Part shown: positions 38,633 to 45,834 of the stretch, piece after piece | How the letters are laid out: each line of letters starts with the position of its first letter | Numbering within the stretch: the first letter of the stretch is position 1 | Notes under the pieces: generated by a model | Told to the model about the DNA's origin: nothing | The model's input: only the letters and a program-made list of their open reading frames with translations | Database searches by the model: none | Position numbers and translations under genes: made by a program | DNA from: Microvirga lotononidis | GTDB lineage: Bacteria > Pseudomonadota > Alphaproteobacteria > Rhizobiales > Beijerinckiaceae | NCBI RefSeq assembly: GCF_034627025.1 | Contig: NZ_CP141049.1 | Location: 1,054,001-1,118,000 of the forward strand | DNA: 64,000 nt | Direction of reading: 5' to 3'

Positions 38633-38654
38633 CTCATCAGTTTGGTGGTCGTTG

Positions 38655-38850
38655 TGCCGAGCGCTATGAGCGCCGCTCTCTGATCACGACCTGTAATCAG
38701 CCCTTCAGCACCTGGAATCAAATCTTCCCGGATCCCGCCATGACGGTGGCGGCGATTGATCGTCTGGTGCACCACGCCACCATTCTGGAGCTCAACACCG
38801 AGAGCTATCGACGCCGGACCGCGACGGAGGCTAAGAGTGCCGCGGTCTAG
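38655..38850 (+). pseudogene. istB: IS21 istB (second type), C-terminal piece
   Basis: AERYERRSLITTCNQPFSTW, DPAMTVAAIDRLVHHATILE, LNTESYRRRTATEAKSAAV and the stop at 38850, the expected IstB end. Confidence 0.9.
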
Positions 38851-38908
38851 TTGTCGTCGGACGCGTCCGGCTAGTTGACGCCGCCCCCGGTGACAGGTCC
38901 ACTGGGGC

Positions 38909-39544
38909 ATGTCCTGGAAAGATCCCAACGCGCTCCAGATCAAGATCACCCTGGCCGAGATCGAGCCGCCCGTGTGGCGGCGGCTGGTGGTGCCGTGGAC
39001 CTGGCATCTGGGACAGCTGCATCTTGCGATCCAGGCGGCGTTCAACTGGTGGGACTACCACCTGCATGAGTTCCGCATTGGCGGCCTGCGCTATGGCGAT
39101 CCGGAGCTGCTCGAGGACGGCGCTTTTGAGGATGACCCGCGCGTGTTCGACGAGCAAGAGGTGCGGTTGCGCGACTTCGACCGGGAGCCGGGCACGTCAT
39201 TCACCTACCTCTATGACTTCGGGGACAGCTGGCTTCATACGGTTGAGATCGAGAAGCTGCTGGCTCTCGATGCGCCTCCTCGCTTCGGGACCTGCATCGC
39301 AGGCGCCCGCGCCAGACCTCCGGAGGATGTGGGCGGCGTGAGTGGCTATGAGCGCTTTCTCGCCATCATGGCCGACCCGGACGATCTTGAGCACACCGAG
39401 ACCCGGATCTGGTGCGGTGGCCACTTCGACCCGGAATGGTTCGATCTGGCGCTCACCGACAAGGACGTCAGGAACGCCCTCAAGCCCAATGTCCGGCGCC
39501 GCCTGCACCAGCCTAAGCCCGCACGAAAAAGCCGGTCATCGTAG
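38909..39544 (+). CDS. plasmid pRiA4b ORF-3 family protein
   Basis: 211 residues with the family pattern: QIKITLAEIEPPVWRRLVVP, LHLAIQAAFNWWDYHLHEFR, YLYDFGDSWLHTVEIEKLLA, and GGVSGYERFLAIMADPDD near the C-terminus (PPEDVGG is typical). Molecular role unknown; first noted on an Agrobacterium root-inducing plasmid and common on mobile DNA. It sits between two TAGTTGACGC sequences (38871 and 39542), suggesting it is a passenger of the IS21-type element. Confidence 0.88.
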   Translation: MSWKDPNALQIKITLAEIEPPVWRRLVVPWTWHLGQLHLAIQAAFNWWDYHLHEFRIGGLRYGDPELLEDGAFEDDPRVFDEQEVRLRDFDREPGTSFTYLYDFGDSWLHTVEIEKLLALDAPPRFGTCIAGARARPPEDVGGVSGYERFLAIMADPDDLEHTETRIWCGGHFDPEWFDLALTDKDVRNALKPNVRRRLHQPKPARKSRSS

Positions 39545-39707
39545 TTGACGCTACCCGGACACTAAAATTGTCGTTGCACATGGAGGGGAGGGCGAGCTCA
39601 AGGTGCCGGCCGGCATCTCGCTTCAGGAGGAAGGATCCCGCTGAGAGCGGCAATGTGACGGACCACCGAGCGTTGGGAATGCGCCGCCTGATGCCCAGAT
39701 AAGACGC
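39545..39707. other. intergenic
   Basis: Starts with the TAGTTGACGC repeat; otherwise nothing recognised. Confidence 0.4.
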
Positions 39708-40139
39708 ATGTCGCACAAGGCTTCTTCGCCCCGCACCCCCGACCTGTTCGAGTATACGCTGACCATTCCGACCCCATCGTCCGAGCCGACGCCTGCTCCA
39801 GTCAGGCCGCCAACGCTGGCGAGCCTGTCTGACGTGCAACTGGCCCAGCAGCTTGGCCAAGTCGTCGAGGACATGCAGCGCCGACTGGAGAGGAAGGGCA
39901 CGCGGCCGGAGCGAGAGATAGCAGTGCAACAGGCCAGATCGTCCCTGGACCGGCTTGTGCCAAGACCCGCCAAACAGACCAGATCGTCGAGATCAGCCAA
40001 GCCCGCACTCACCCTGCAGGAGGGGCAGCGCAAGGCAGTCCGGGCGGCGCTTGTGGCAGGCGTCGCTCCTGCCCAGGTTGCTAAGCATTTCGGCCTGTCG
40101 CTGGCCGCCATCGACAAGGTGCTCGCGGAGGCTGGCTAA
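39708..40139 (+). CDS. hypothetical protein with C-terminal helix-turn-helix
   Basis: 143 residues. N-terminal 35 residues are Pro/Thr/Ser-rich, the middle (LSDVQLAQQLGQVVEDMQRR) is helical, and the end (RKAVRAALVAGVAPAQVAKH, FGLSLAAIDKVLAEAG) reads as a helix-turn-helix of the sigma-70 region 4 or resolvase type. Function unknown. A regulator or DNA-binding protein is likely. Confidence 0.55.
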   Translation: MSHKASSPRTPDLFEYTLTIPTPSSEPTPAPVRPPTLASLSDVQLAQQLGQVVEDMQRRLERKGTRPEREIAVQQARSSLDRLVPRPAKQTRSSRSAKPALTLQEGQRKAVRAALVAGVAPAQVAKHFGLSLAAIDKVLAEAG

Positions 40140-40287
40140 GCAATCTGCGCATCTCGCGGATCACGAGTCTGGCTGGGGAGCGGCCTGAAGGGAAGCGCGG
40201 CACCGCAGGAGGGGAGGGGAGCCGCGACGTCCCGTGCTCCGGGTGACTCGGATGTCGGTCTGAAACTCCGCGGCGCGAGGGGAGAGG

Positions 40288-40674
40288 TTAGATTTTCCGG
40301 ATCGGTCCCGCATACTGGGCGACGATCGCATCGGCCGTCAGCAAGGTGATCCCCTCGATCATGGCTTGCGCGATCAGGATGCGATCGAAGGGATCCTTGT
40401 GGATCGCCGGCAGGCCGACAATCGCCACGGCATGTTCGCTGACAACCGGCAGTTCGCTGTAGCCGTTATCCAGCAGCCCTCGCCGTAGGACACGCGCGTC
40501 GGCGGCAAAGTCGCTCCGCCCCAGGCTGCTCTTGATGGCGATCTCCCAAAGGCTCGCGGCGCTAAAGAACAATTCATTGTCAGGCGCCTCGATCAGTCTA
40601 AGGGCTTCGTCAGACAGTTTGTCCGGTTCGCCAGCTGCCCAAAGGAGCACGTGAGTATCAAGGAGAAGCTTCAT
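40288..40674 (-). CDS. PIN-domain toxin, VapC-like
   Basis: 128 residues with the PIN fold: first acidic residue in MKLLLDTHVLLWAAG, then SAASLWEIAIKSSLG with Glu, and HKDPFDRILIAQAMIEG with the Asp pair, and LLTADAIVAQY. Toxins of this type cut RNA using Mg2+. Its start overlaps the antitoxin stop by 4 bases. The family is often paired with a Phd-type antitoxin, as here. Confidence 0.88.
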   Translation of the reverse strand: MKLLLDTHVLLWAAGEPDKLSDEALRLIEAPDNELFFSAASLWEIAIKSSLGRSDFAADARVLRRGLLDNGYSELPVVSEHAVAIVGLPAIHKDPFDRILIAQAMIEGITLLTADAIVAQYAGPIRKI

Positions 40675-40916
40675 GACTGGCCGCTGAAGAGCGCGTCGAT
40701 GATCTCTTCCCCCATGCGGTCAAAGTCGGTGGGGACCCTCACCTGGCCGGACAGGAACCCGACCCGCTTGACCTGAGCGGCCTCGGGGGCTGTGAGCGGC
40801 ACGACCTTGACCATCGGCTTGCCCGCTTTGGCGATGACGAAGCTTTCGCCCTTCGCGGCCCGCTCAATCAGGCGGGACAGATGGGTCTTCGCCTGGTGGA
40901 TGTTCACCGTGTCCAT
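40671..40916 (-). CDS. Phd/YefM-type antitoxin
   Basis: 81 residues from the ATG at 40916: MDTVNIHQAKTHLSRLIERA and KGESFVIAKAGKPMVKVVPL are the family signature for DNA binding; the C-terminal 35 residues (FLSGQVRVPTDFDRMGEEII) would wrap the toxin. First gene of the pair. A TTG start 15 bases upstream is possible. Confidence 0.85.
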   Translation of the reverse strand: MDTVNIHQAKTHLSRLIERAAKGESFVIAKAGKPMVKVVPLTAPEAAQVKRVGFLSGQVRVPTDFDRMGEEIIDALFSGQS

Positions 40917-40930
40917 CTCAGCACCCTGCA

Positions 40931-40951
40931 ACTTAGTTTAACGGACTTAGT
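40931..40951 (-). promoter_or_regulatory. candidate operator of the toxin/antitoxin pair
   Basis: ACTAAGT occurs twice as direct repeats with a 14-base period (40931-40937 and 40945-40951) just before the antitoxin start, where autoregulation would act. Confidence 0.4.
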
Positions 40952-41314
40952 CTATCGGAGAAGGGAGTGTCCCGCAATCATTTGGTACAGCCGCCCGGGT
41001 CAGCGCGCACGGGCCTGGTGCCGGCCGCTGGGTCTGGCGGCCGCGGCTGGCAACGGTGAGGGCGGTCGAGGGCCGACCTCGGCGCCCAGCGGTCTCGAAC
41101 GCCGCGAAAACGGCTCAGCTAACGATAAGCGGCCGCAATCGATTACATGGATGACAGGGGATTTCAATTGAGAGCTCCCAGCGGTAAGGAGCTTGCGCGA
41201 CCCGCTCTCCCCCTTGTGCATCCGCGGCGTCGCTCCTCTGAGAAGAGGGCATCCTCCCAAACTCGGGCTGCTGGCAACGGCAGCCCGTTTCTTTAGCGCA
41301 GCTGGAGTGTGGCG
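40952..41314. other. intergenic region between the toxin/antitoxin pair and ihfA
   Basis: No coding frame recognised. The right end holds a strong terminator hairpin (41264-41294), so a short transcript may end here. Confidence 0.4.
41264..41294 (+). terminator. rho-independent terminator just upstream of ihfA
   Basis: CGGGCTGC (41264-41271) pairs with GCAGCCCG (41280-41287) around an 8-base loop, followed by TTTCTTT. With no upstream plus-strand gene visible, it may end a small RNA of roughly 100-150 bases starting near 41150, or attenuate ihfA. Confidence 0.7.
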
Positions 41315-41686
41315 ATGGTGGGCAAGAATGTGATCCGGACTGACCTCGCTGATGCCGTTTGCCAGAAGGTTGGCATCTCCCGAGCTGAGGCCATGGACCT
41401 GGTCTCGCAGGTTCTCGGCGAGATGTGCGATGCTCTTGTCACGGGCGAGAGTGTGAAGCTGTCGGGGTTTGGCATCTTCCATGTGCGCGATAAGGCCAGG
41501 CGGGTAGGACGGAATCCGAAAACAGGAGTTGAGGTGCCGATTGAGCCACGCCAATCCATCATGTTCAGCGCCTCGCCTGTTCTCAAGGCACGCGTGAATG
41601 GCGGCCGCAAGAAGCCTGCCCGGACGAGAGCCAAGCGAGGTTCTGCCTCAGGGGCTGACGCTACCAAGTCGCCCATTTTGAAATAA
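41315..41686 (+). CDS. ihfA: integration host factor alpha-like DNA-bending protein
   Basis: The ATG at 41315 is chosen over a GTG at 41309 because GGAG sits 7 bases upstream. 123 residues: [20 protein letters not shown], then [20 protein letters not shown], and the DNA-intercalating arm [20 protein letters not shown]. The C-terminal 25 residues are basic ([11 protein letters not shown]). IHF binds as a heterodimer and bends DNA between NifA sites and sigma-54 promoters (established). A second ihfA copy beside a NifA regulon is notable. HU is the alternative, less likely by the arm sequence. Confidence 0.88.
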   Translation: MVGKNVIRTDLADAVCQKVGISRAEAMDLVSQVLGEMCDALVTGESVKLSGFGIFHVRDKARRVGRNPKTGVEVPIEPRQSIMFSASPVLKARVNGGRKKPARTRAKRGSASGADATKSPILK

Positions 41687-41690
41687 ATGG

Positions 41691-41708
41691 AATGAAATCG
41701 ATTTCATT
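41691..41708. promoter_or_regulatory. 18-base perfect palindrome
   Basis: AATGAAATCGATTTCATT directly after the ihfA stop codon. It is too AT-rich and lacks a T-run for a strong terminator, so an operator for the following gene or a protein-binding site is more likely. Confidence 0.5.
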
Positions 41709-41869
41709 TGCGACATGATCTTGCGAGGCCTTAGCCTTTCGTATAATGCCCCTGCCTCACAATCAGAGCCGCGTCCAGCCACTTCCTAGAACAGAGCCGC
41801 ACTGCTCTGCACCTCGGACCCTTGGAGAACAGCGGCCCCTTGCTTTTCAGTCCAACGGGGTTTGCTTTC

Positions 41870-41940
41870 ATGCCGCGTTACTACTTTGACGTCCACTACG
41901 ATGAGGCAGCGTGGTCGCTTGATCCGGACGGAGGGCTCCG
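41870..41940 (+). pseudogene. DUF6894-like gene, N-terminal stub
   Basis: MPRYYFDVHYDEAAWSLDPD matches the start of small rhizobial DUF6894 proteins (usually about 80 residues, MPRYYFDVxDG). Homology stops after about 22 residues where the Cas3 fragment begins on the other strand. Confidence 0.6.
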
Positions 41941-42540
41941 CCCCCTCCATAATCCGATGATCCGGCCGCGGTGCTCAGCCCAGGCTGCCTTGCCACAAAG
42001 CTCTGCCTCAAGCTCGGCTCGCTTGTCGGGGTGAGTGACAGCCTCCACCAAGTAGCGATTCATCGCAGGGATATGCCACTCGGGATTGTCCTCAATCAGG
42101 CGCCATGTTGCCTCGATCGCGAAGAGGTCCTCATAAATCCCACCCTGCTTGCTGGTTCCGAGCCCGTTTCTCGGCGCTTTGACAAGCGGGGTCAGGTCTC
42201 GGCGTGAAGGGACAACGATGACAGCTTGGAGGATCGAAAACCCGTGCGGCCGCTTGTTCCGCCCGTTGCGATGGAGGCGACCAAGTCTCTGGAGGAGGAC
42301 ATCGACGGGACAGAGGTCTGTAATCAGGAAATCCGCGTCGATATCCAAGGATTGTTCTAAGGTTTGCGTGCCAACAATAACGCGCCCTCCGAAACTCCGC
42401 GTGCCTCCGAGTTCCATCTCAACATGCCGATCGAGCAGCTTCCTATCGCTGGCGGAGAAGCGGCTATGATGCAGCGTTGGGCGTCCTTCAACGCGGAAGA
42501 ATTCCGCCGCCTCAGCACCGGCGAGGGTCTCGAGTGCCGA
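41940..42540 (-). pseudogene. cas3: Cas3-type helicase, C-terminal fragment
   Basis: From the IS6 end at 42540 the minus strand reads TLHHSRFSASDRKLLDRHVE, then GGRVIVGTQTLEQSLDIDAD, FLITDLCPVDVLLQRLGRLH and RNGRNKRP: helicase motifs V and VI of Cas3, the nuclease-helicase of type I CRISPR systems. About 180 residues remain before the frame runs out near 41940. The HD nuclease, Walker motifs and all other cas genes are absent, and no CRISPR array is visible. A related DEAD/DEAH helicase outside CRISPR is possible, but the EQSLDIDADFLITDL and QRLGRLHR pattern is diagnostic. Confidence 0.75.
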
Positions 42541-43355
42541 GGTATCGTCAACTTAACAAGTTGAGTTAGGTCTGCCCGTCCCGGATCGTCAGATCAGATA
42601 CCGGCAGCGACACCAGTCACCTCAGCCCAAGTCATAAATGCCTGTGCTCGGGATTTGCGATGATCGGCGGCATGGATGTTGGCGGGACGACGGAAGAGGT
42701 TTGCAACCTGATCGTGAGCGGAGAGGAAGCGCTGGGCCTGACCGGCTGACTTGAAGCGCTTCATGATCCGCTCCCGTCGTCGGGTGGGCTGATGACTGCT
42801 TTTCCGCGCGATTGTTTAAACCCTTATGCTGCCGATGCTCGACGCCCGGCATGATCTCTCGTTTTGCGGCACCATAGCTCGCGAGTTTGTCAGTGATCAT
42901 CACGCGCGGTGCGATGCCTTGCTTCTTGAGCAGCTTGCGCAACAGCCGCTTGGCTGCTTTTGCATTGCGGCGGCTCTGGACCAAAATATCGAGCACAATC
43001 CCATATTGGTCGACCGCTCGCCAGAGCCAGTGCTTTCGGCCTGCGATGCTGATCACCACCTCGTCGAGGTGCCACTTGTCACCCGCTGCCGGAAGACGGC
43101 GGTGGATCTGATTGGCAAAACCCTGGCCGAACTTCAGCGCCCACTGCCGCACCGTCTCATGGCTGACCAGGATGCCGCGGGCAGCCAGCATCTCCTCGAC
43201 CATCCTCGGGCTAAGGGGAAATCGAAAATACAGCCAGATGGCGTAGCTGATTACTTCCGCAGGAAAACGGTGGCGGGCGTAGCGAGAGGGACGTGTCGAG
43301 GTCATACTTCGTCTATGCCAGCATACCATCACTCAGAAGTTAACCTGACGGTGCC
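42541..43355 (-). mobile_element. IS6-family element
   Basis: 815 bases between GGTATCGTCAACTTAAC (42541) and the inverted GGCACCGTCAGGTTAAC ending at 43355. It cuts the Cas3 gene on its left. No matching 8-base target duplication is present, so the flanks have probably recombined. Confidence 0.85.
42594..43332 (-). pseudogene. IS6-family transposase, frameshifted
   Basis: Nearly identical to the intact protein at 57662 for its first 170 residues (FPAEVISYAIWLYFRFPLSP, WHLDEVVISIAGRKHWLWRA, VMITDKLASYGAAKREIMPG, LNNRAE), then shifted near 42800 so the expected SHQPTRRRER and following Glu are in another frame, which ends VTGVAAGI at 42594. Confidence 0.88.
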
Positions 43356-43370
43356 GTTTTTTCTTGATCA

Positions 43371-43856
43371 TTATCTCTCAATCTGCCCGAAATCGTTCTT
43401 TTGAGGCCGTAGGGTGTACACGGCGGAGCACTTGCGCGTTTCCTCGACTTCGCAATGTCGCAGCTTGATGCCTGTGCCTTTGAGCTGTTGCGGCCCCACC
43501 ACGAGCACAAGATGCTGTGCAATATTTTCAGCAGTTGGATTGAACGGGACCAGCACGATGCCATCGCCGAGCGTCGTCCCGTCACCGGTTCCGGTTGTGT
43601 TGTCGATCAACACATTCGCAACCGGGTCATGCTCCCACAGCAGCATCTTATGGTCCCAATTCTCTTCCAGCCACATACAGAGCTTGCTCTTTATCTCGCT
43701 GAAGTCGATGACGCGCCCCAAGTTGTCGAGCTCATCTGCTTCGCAGGTGAAATGCACACGGTAGTTATGCCCGTGCAAATGCCCGCACTTGCCTTCATGC
43801 CCAACGACGCGGTGTCCGCAACTGATGTCGTGGTAGCGCTTCGCCTGCCAGCTCAT
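43371..43856 (-). CDS. queD: 6-carboxytetrahydropterin synthase QueD
   Basis: 161 residues. Zinc ligands His15, His28 and His30 and catalytic Cys24 are present in KCGHLHGHNYRVHF; GRVIDFSEIKSKL and NPTAENIAQHLV follow, with CEVEETRKCSAVY at the end. QueD converts dihydroneopterin triphosphate to 6-carboxytetrahydropterin, the first committed step to preQ0. Third gene of queE-queC-queD, overlapping queC by 4 bases. The middle segment (VANVLIDNTTGTGDGTTLGD) is longer than in short QueD proteins. Confidence 0.92.
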   Translation of the reverse strand: MSWQAKRYHDISCGHRVVGHEGKCGHLHGHNYRVHFTCEADELDNLGRVIDFSEIKSKLCMWLEENWDHKMLLWEHDPVANVLIDNTTGTGDGTTLGDGIVLVPFNPTAENIAQHLVLVVGPQQLKGTGIKLRHCEVEETRKCSAVYTLRPQKNDFGQIER

Positions 43857-44620
43857 GCGTCACCACGCAGCGATGCATAGTTCGCCGTTGTAGGCAACTC
43901 CATGCGTCCCTCACGCCACGCGCGCACAACCAACGGGTCGGGAACTCCAGCTTCAAGAAATCCTTGGGCTCGCAAGACGTTTGAGTGATTCATGTCTGTT
44001 GGCGGGTATTTTCCGTCATAGCTGGTGTGGCTGTATGCCAGCGCTTCAATACAACCGGCAAGCTCCATGGCTAGGGCGATCGACTGCGCTTTGCTCAGGT
44101 TTAGGAGGGGCGCGAGTATCTTAATTCGTTCTTCCATGTGGCGCCCGAGCGACTGGTTGATTGCCTCTTCCATCTGCGACAGGAACAACTGACGACAGTC
44201 AGGGTAATTTGCATTGTCCTGCTCGCTTATCCCGGTGACGATGTGGTTGCATCCGAGCGCGACTGCGCGATTCGCAGCGATAGTGAGAAAAAGGGTATTG
44301 CGCATGGGAACGAATGTCAGCTCGACGCGGCTACCGATGACGCGGTCCATCTGCGCGTAGCTTTCGTATCTCTCAAGTTCGTTTTCGCTAGTCAATGGGG
44401 ACGCCGACTGCAGGTAGTTTGGAACTTCGATCACTTCGTGCGAGTCCACGTTTGCCATGCCGGCAATCTTGCGTGCGGCTTCGATCTCGATTCGATGCCG
44501 CTGGCCATAATCAAACGTTACAGCATGCAACGCGTCACCTTTATCGGTGAGCAAGCCGCGAGCCCAGAAAAGGCAGGTTGTGGAGTCTTGCCCGCCAGAA
44601 AGAACGACAAGGATATTCAT
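43853..44620 (-). CDS. queC: 7-cyano-7-deazaguanine synthase QueC, lacking the zinc cysteines
   Basis: The start at 44620 has GGAG 9 bases upstream, overlapping the end of queE. 255 residues. The ATP-pyrophosphatase loop LSGGQDSTTCLFWARG (residues 7-22), then FDYGQRHRIEIEAARKIA and FVPMRNTLFLTIAANRAVAL are standard. Where QueC normally has THSCYD and a CGxCxxCxLR zinc site, this protein has SHTSYDGKYPP, then DMNHSNVLRAQGF: no cysteine remains. The frame is clean, so this looks like a real subgroup and not decay. QueC turns 7-carboxy-7-deazaguanine into preQ0 using ATP and ammonia. Whether this variant still makes preQ0 is open. Confidence 0.88.
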   Translation of the reverse strand: MNILVVLSGGQDSTTCLFWARGLLTDKGDALHAVTFDYGQRHRIEIEAARKIAGMANVDSHEVIEVPNYLQSASPLTSENELERYESYAQMDRVIGSRVELTFVPMRNTLFLTIAANRAVALGCNHIVTGISEQDNANYPDCRQLFLSQMEEAINQSLGRHMEERIKILAPLLNLSKAQSIALAMELAGCIEALAYSHTSYDGKYPPTDMNHSNVLRAQGFLEAGVPDPLVVRAWREGRMELPTTANYASLRGDA

Positions 44621-44625
44621 CAGAG

Positions 44626-45432
44626 TTACTCCATACGAAGGATCTTGTGAACTTGAAGTTGCAGCCTGTAACCGTATTGCATGCACGACCGCACACACGC
44701 TTGCAGGTGACGCTCATTGAGCTGCGGGTTCTGCTCGTCCATCGGCTGCAGGTATATTGTGCCCGTGTAATTCACTGGAGGTCGCGCAACGCGCAGTTTG
44801 CCGAGGCTATTGTCAAGCGCGTACACCGGCAGCCCGTCGTTTTCGTCGACGCTGTGCGCAGCTATCACGTATTTGAAGCAACACGCTCGCTCAGCTGTAA
44901 CCGGGTTGATTTTGCCCGACTTTGGACTGCACACGATGTATAGACCCTCGCAATCAGCAGTGTTCTTGTTGATGATGTTGAGCGGTGGAGGAGGCAGCAA
45001 ACCGTTCGTTTCGACCTGCACATAGCAACCGAAACGCTGAATGAGTTTGAGCACCAGCACTTCGATTTGCTGTCGCAACGGCTCGCCGCCTGTGATGACG
45101 ACAAGTCCGGTGAACCTCTTGATCGGGAAGTTGTCGGTTGTGCCCTCGACGAGTTCATCGATGTTGTTGGATAACGGCAGCGAATCCCGGTAGGCTTGTT
45201 GGATCTCATCGCAGATTTCGTCGGTGCCCATCCAGCGTCGTCCTGACGTGTAATTAGTATCGCATGCGGGGCACTGCAGGTTGCAGCCGGCTAGCCTGAC
45301 AAAGACCGCGGGGGTGCCGCAGAACGGTCCCTCACCTTGAATGGTGTAGAAGATTGAATGGACATCGAGCTTATCGTGACCAAGCTGAAGCAGGGTCGTA
45401 CGCTTCTCAGGCGCTTGTCTATTCACGCGCAT
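44626..45432 (-). CDS. queE: 7-carboxy-7-deazaguanine synthase QueE
   Basis: 268 residues. Radical-SAM cluster motif Cys50-Asn-Leu-Gln-Cys54-Pro-Ala-Cys57 within VRLAGCNLQCPACDTNY, after the SIFYTIQGEGPFCGTPAVFV substrate region; GLVVITGGEPLRQQ binds SAM; QVETNGLLPPPPLNI follows. It rearranges 6-carboxytetrahydropterin to the deazapurine. First gene of the operon. The gap to queC is 5 bases. FolE, QueF, Tgt and DpdA are not in the window. Confidence 0.92.
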   Translation of the reverse strand: MRVNRQAPEKRTTLLQLGHDKLDVHSIFYTIQGEGPFCGTPAVFVRLAGCNLQCPACDTNYTSGRRWMGTDEICDEIQQAYRDSLPLSNNIDELVEGTTDNFPIKRFTGLVVITGGEPLRQQIEVLVLKLIQRFGCYVQVETNGLLPPPPLNIINKNTADCEGLYIVCSPKSGKINPVTAERACCFKYVIAAHSVDENDGLPVYALDNSLGKLRVARPPVNYTGTIYLQPMDEQNPQLNERHLQACVRSCMQYGYRLQLQVHKILRME

Positions 45433-45834
45433 CTAGGCTCCGGGATTACAAACCGACTCTGGCGAACCTTAGCGATCAGCGGCATGGGCTTCGCTTATCC
45501 TGTCCGCGCCCAACGGAGCCGTACCGATCTCCCGTCCGGGACTGCGGCTGAGGCGACCAACGCCGCCCCAGCTTTTCCTGGTCGGTGTGCTCGACGCCAG
45601 TGGAACCTTCATATGGAGCACCTGGCCTTCCCCACAGTTCGGGTTGCCTAAGGCGAATCCGACGGAGTTCACTCCGCGTAATGAAATGGCGCTGGCATCG
45701 GGTCGACAGCTTGGAACTGAGGCAAATTTCACTGGGGCAATGGCCCTTTCTGTCGTTATTCCCATCGTTTCTCCTGGCTCCGAAATTCAACTGCGAGCTA
45801 GGAAGCAAGTAGCACGCCAACAGAAAAGCCACGT
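45433..45834. other. region upstream of queE, no gene identified
   Basis: A plus-strand frame at about 45580-45850 (FLVGVLDASGTFIWSTWPSP, then QFGLPKANPTEFTPRNEMAL) has some protein-like character but I cannot assign it; it may be the rest of a gene cut by the IS630. The promoter of the que operon must lie here; I see no sigma-54 motif. Confidence 0.35.

Larger units (their letters stand above)
35950..38654 (-). mobile_element. serine-recombinase element inserted in istB
   Basis: 2705 bases between the two halves of istB, containing a large serine recombinase gene and one small overlapping gene. No target duplication longer than 2-3 bases is visible and removal restores the istB frame exactly, as expected for conservative serine integration and not for a DDE insertion. 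Confidence 0.85.

Noticed and set aside
41940..42540. A working CRISPR-Cas system
   Set aside because: Only the C-terminal part of Cas3 remains and no array or other cas gene was seen.
43356..45500. Sigma-54 or FixK-type promoter for the que operon
   Set aside because: I looked for GG-N10-GC with consensus halves and TTGAT-N4-ATCAA near 45432 and found none convincing.
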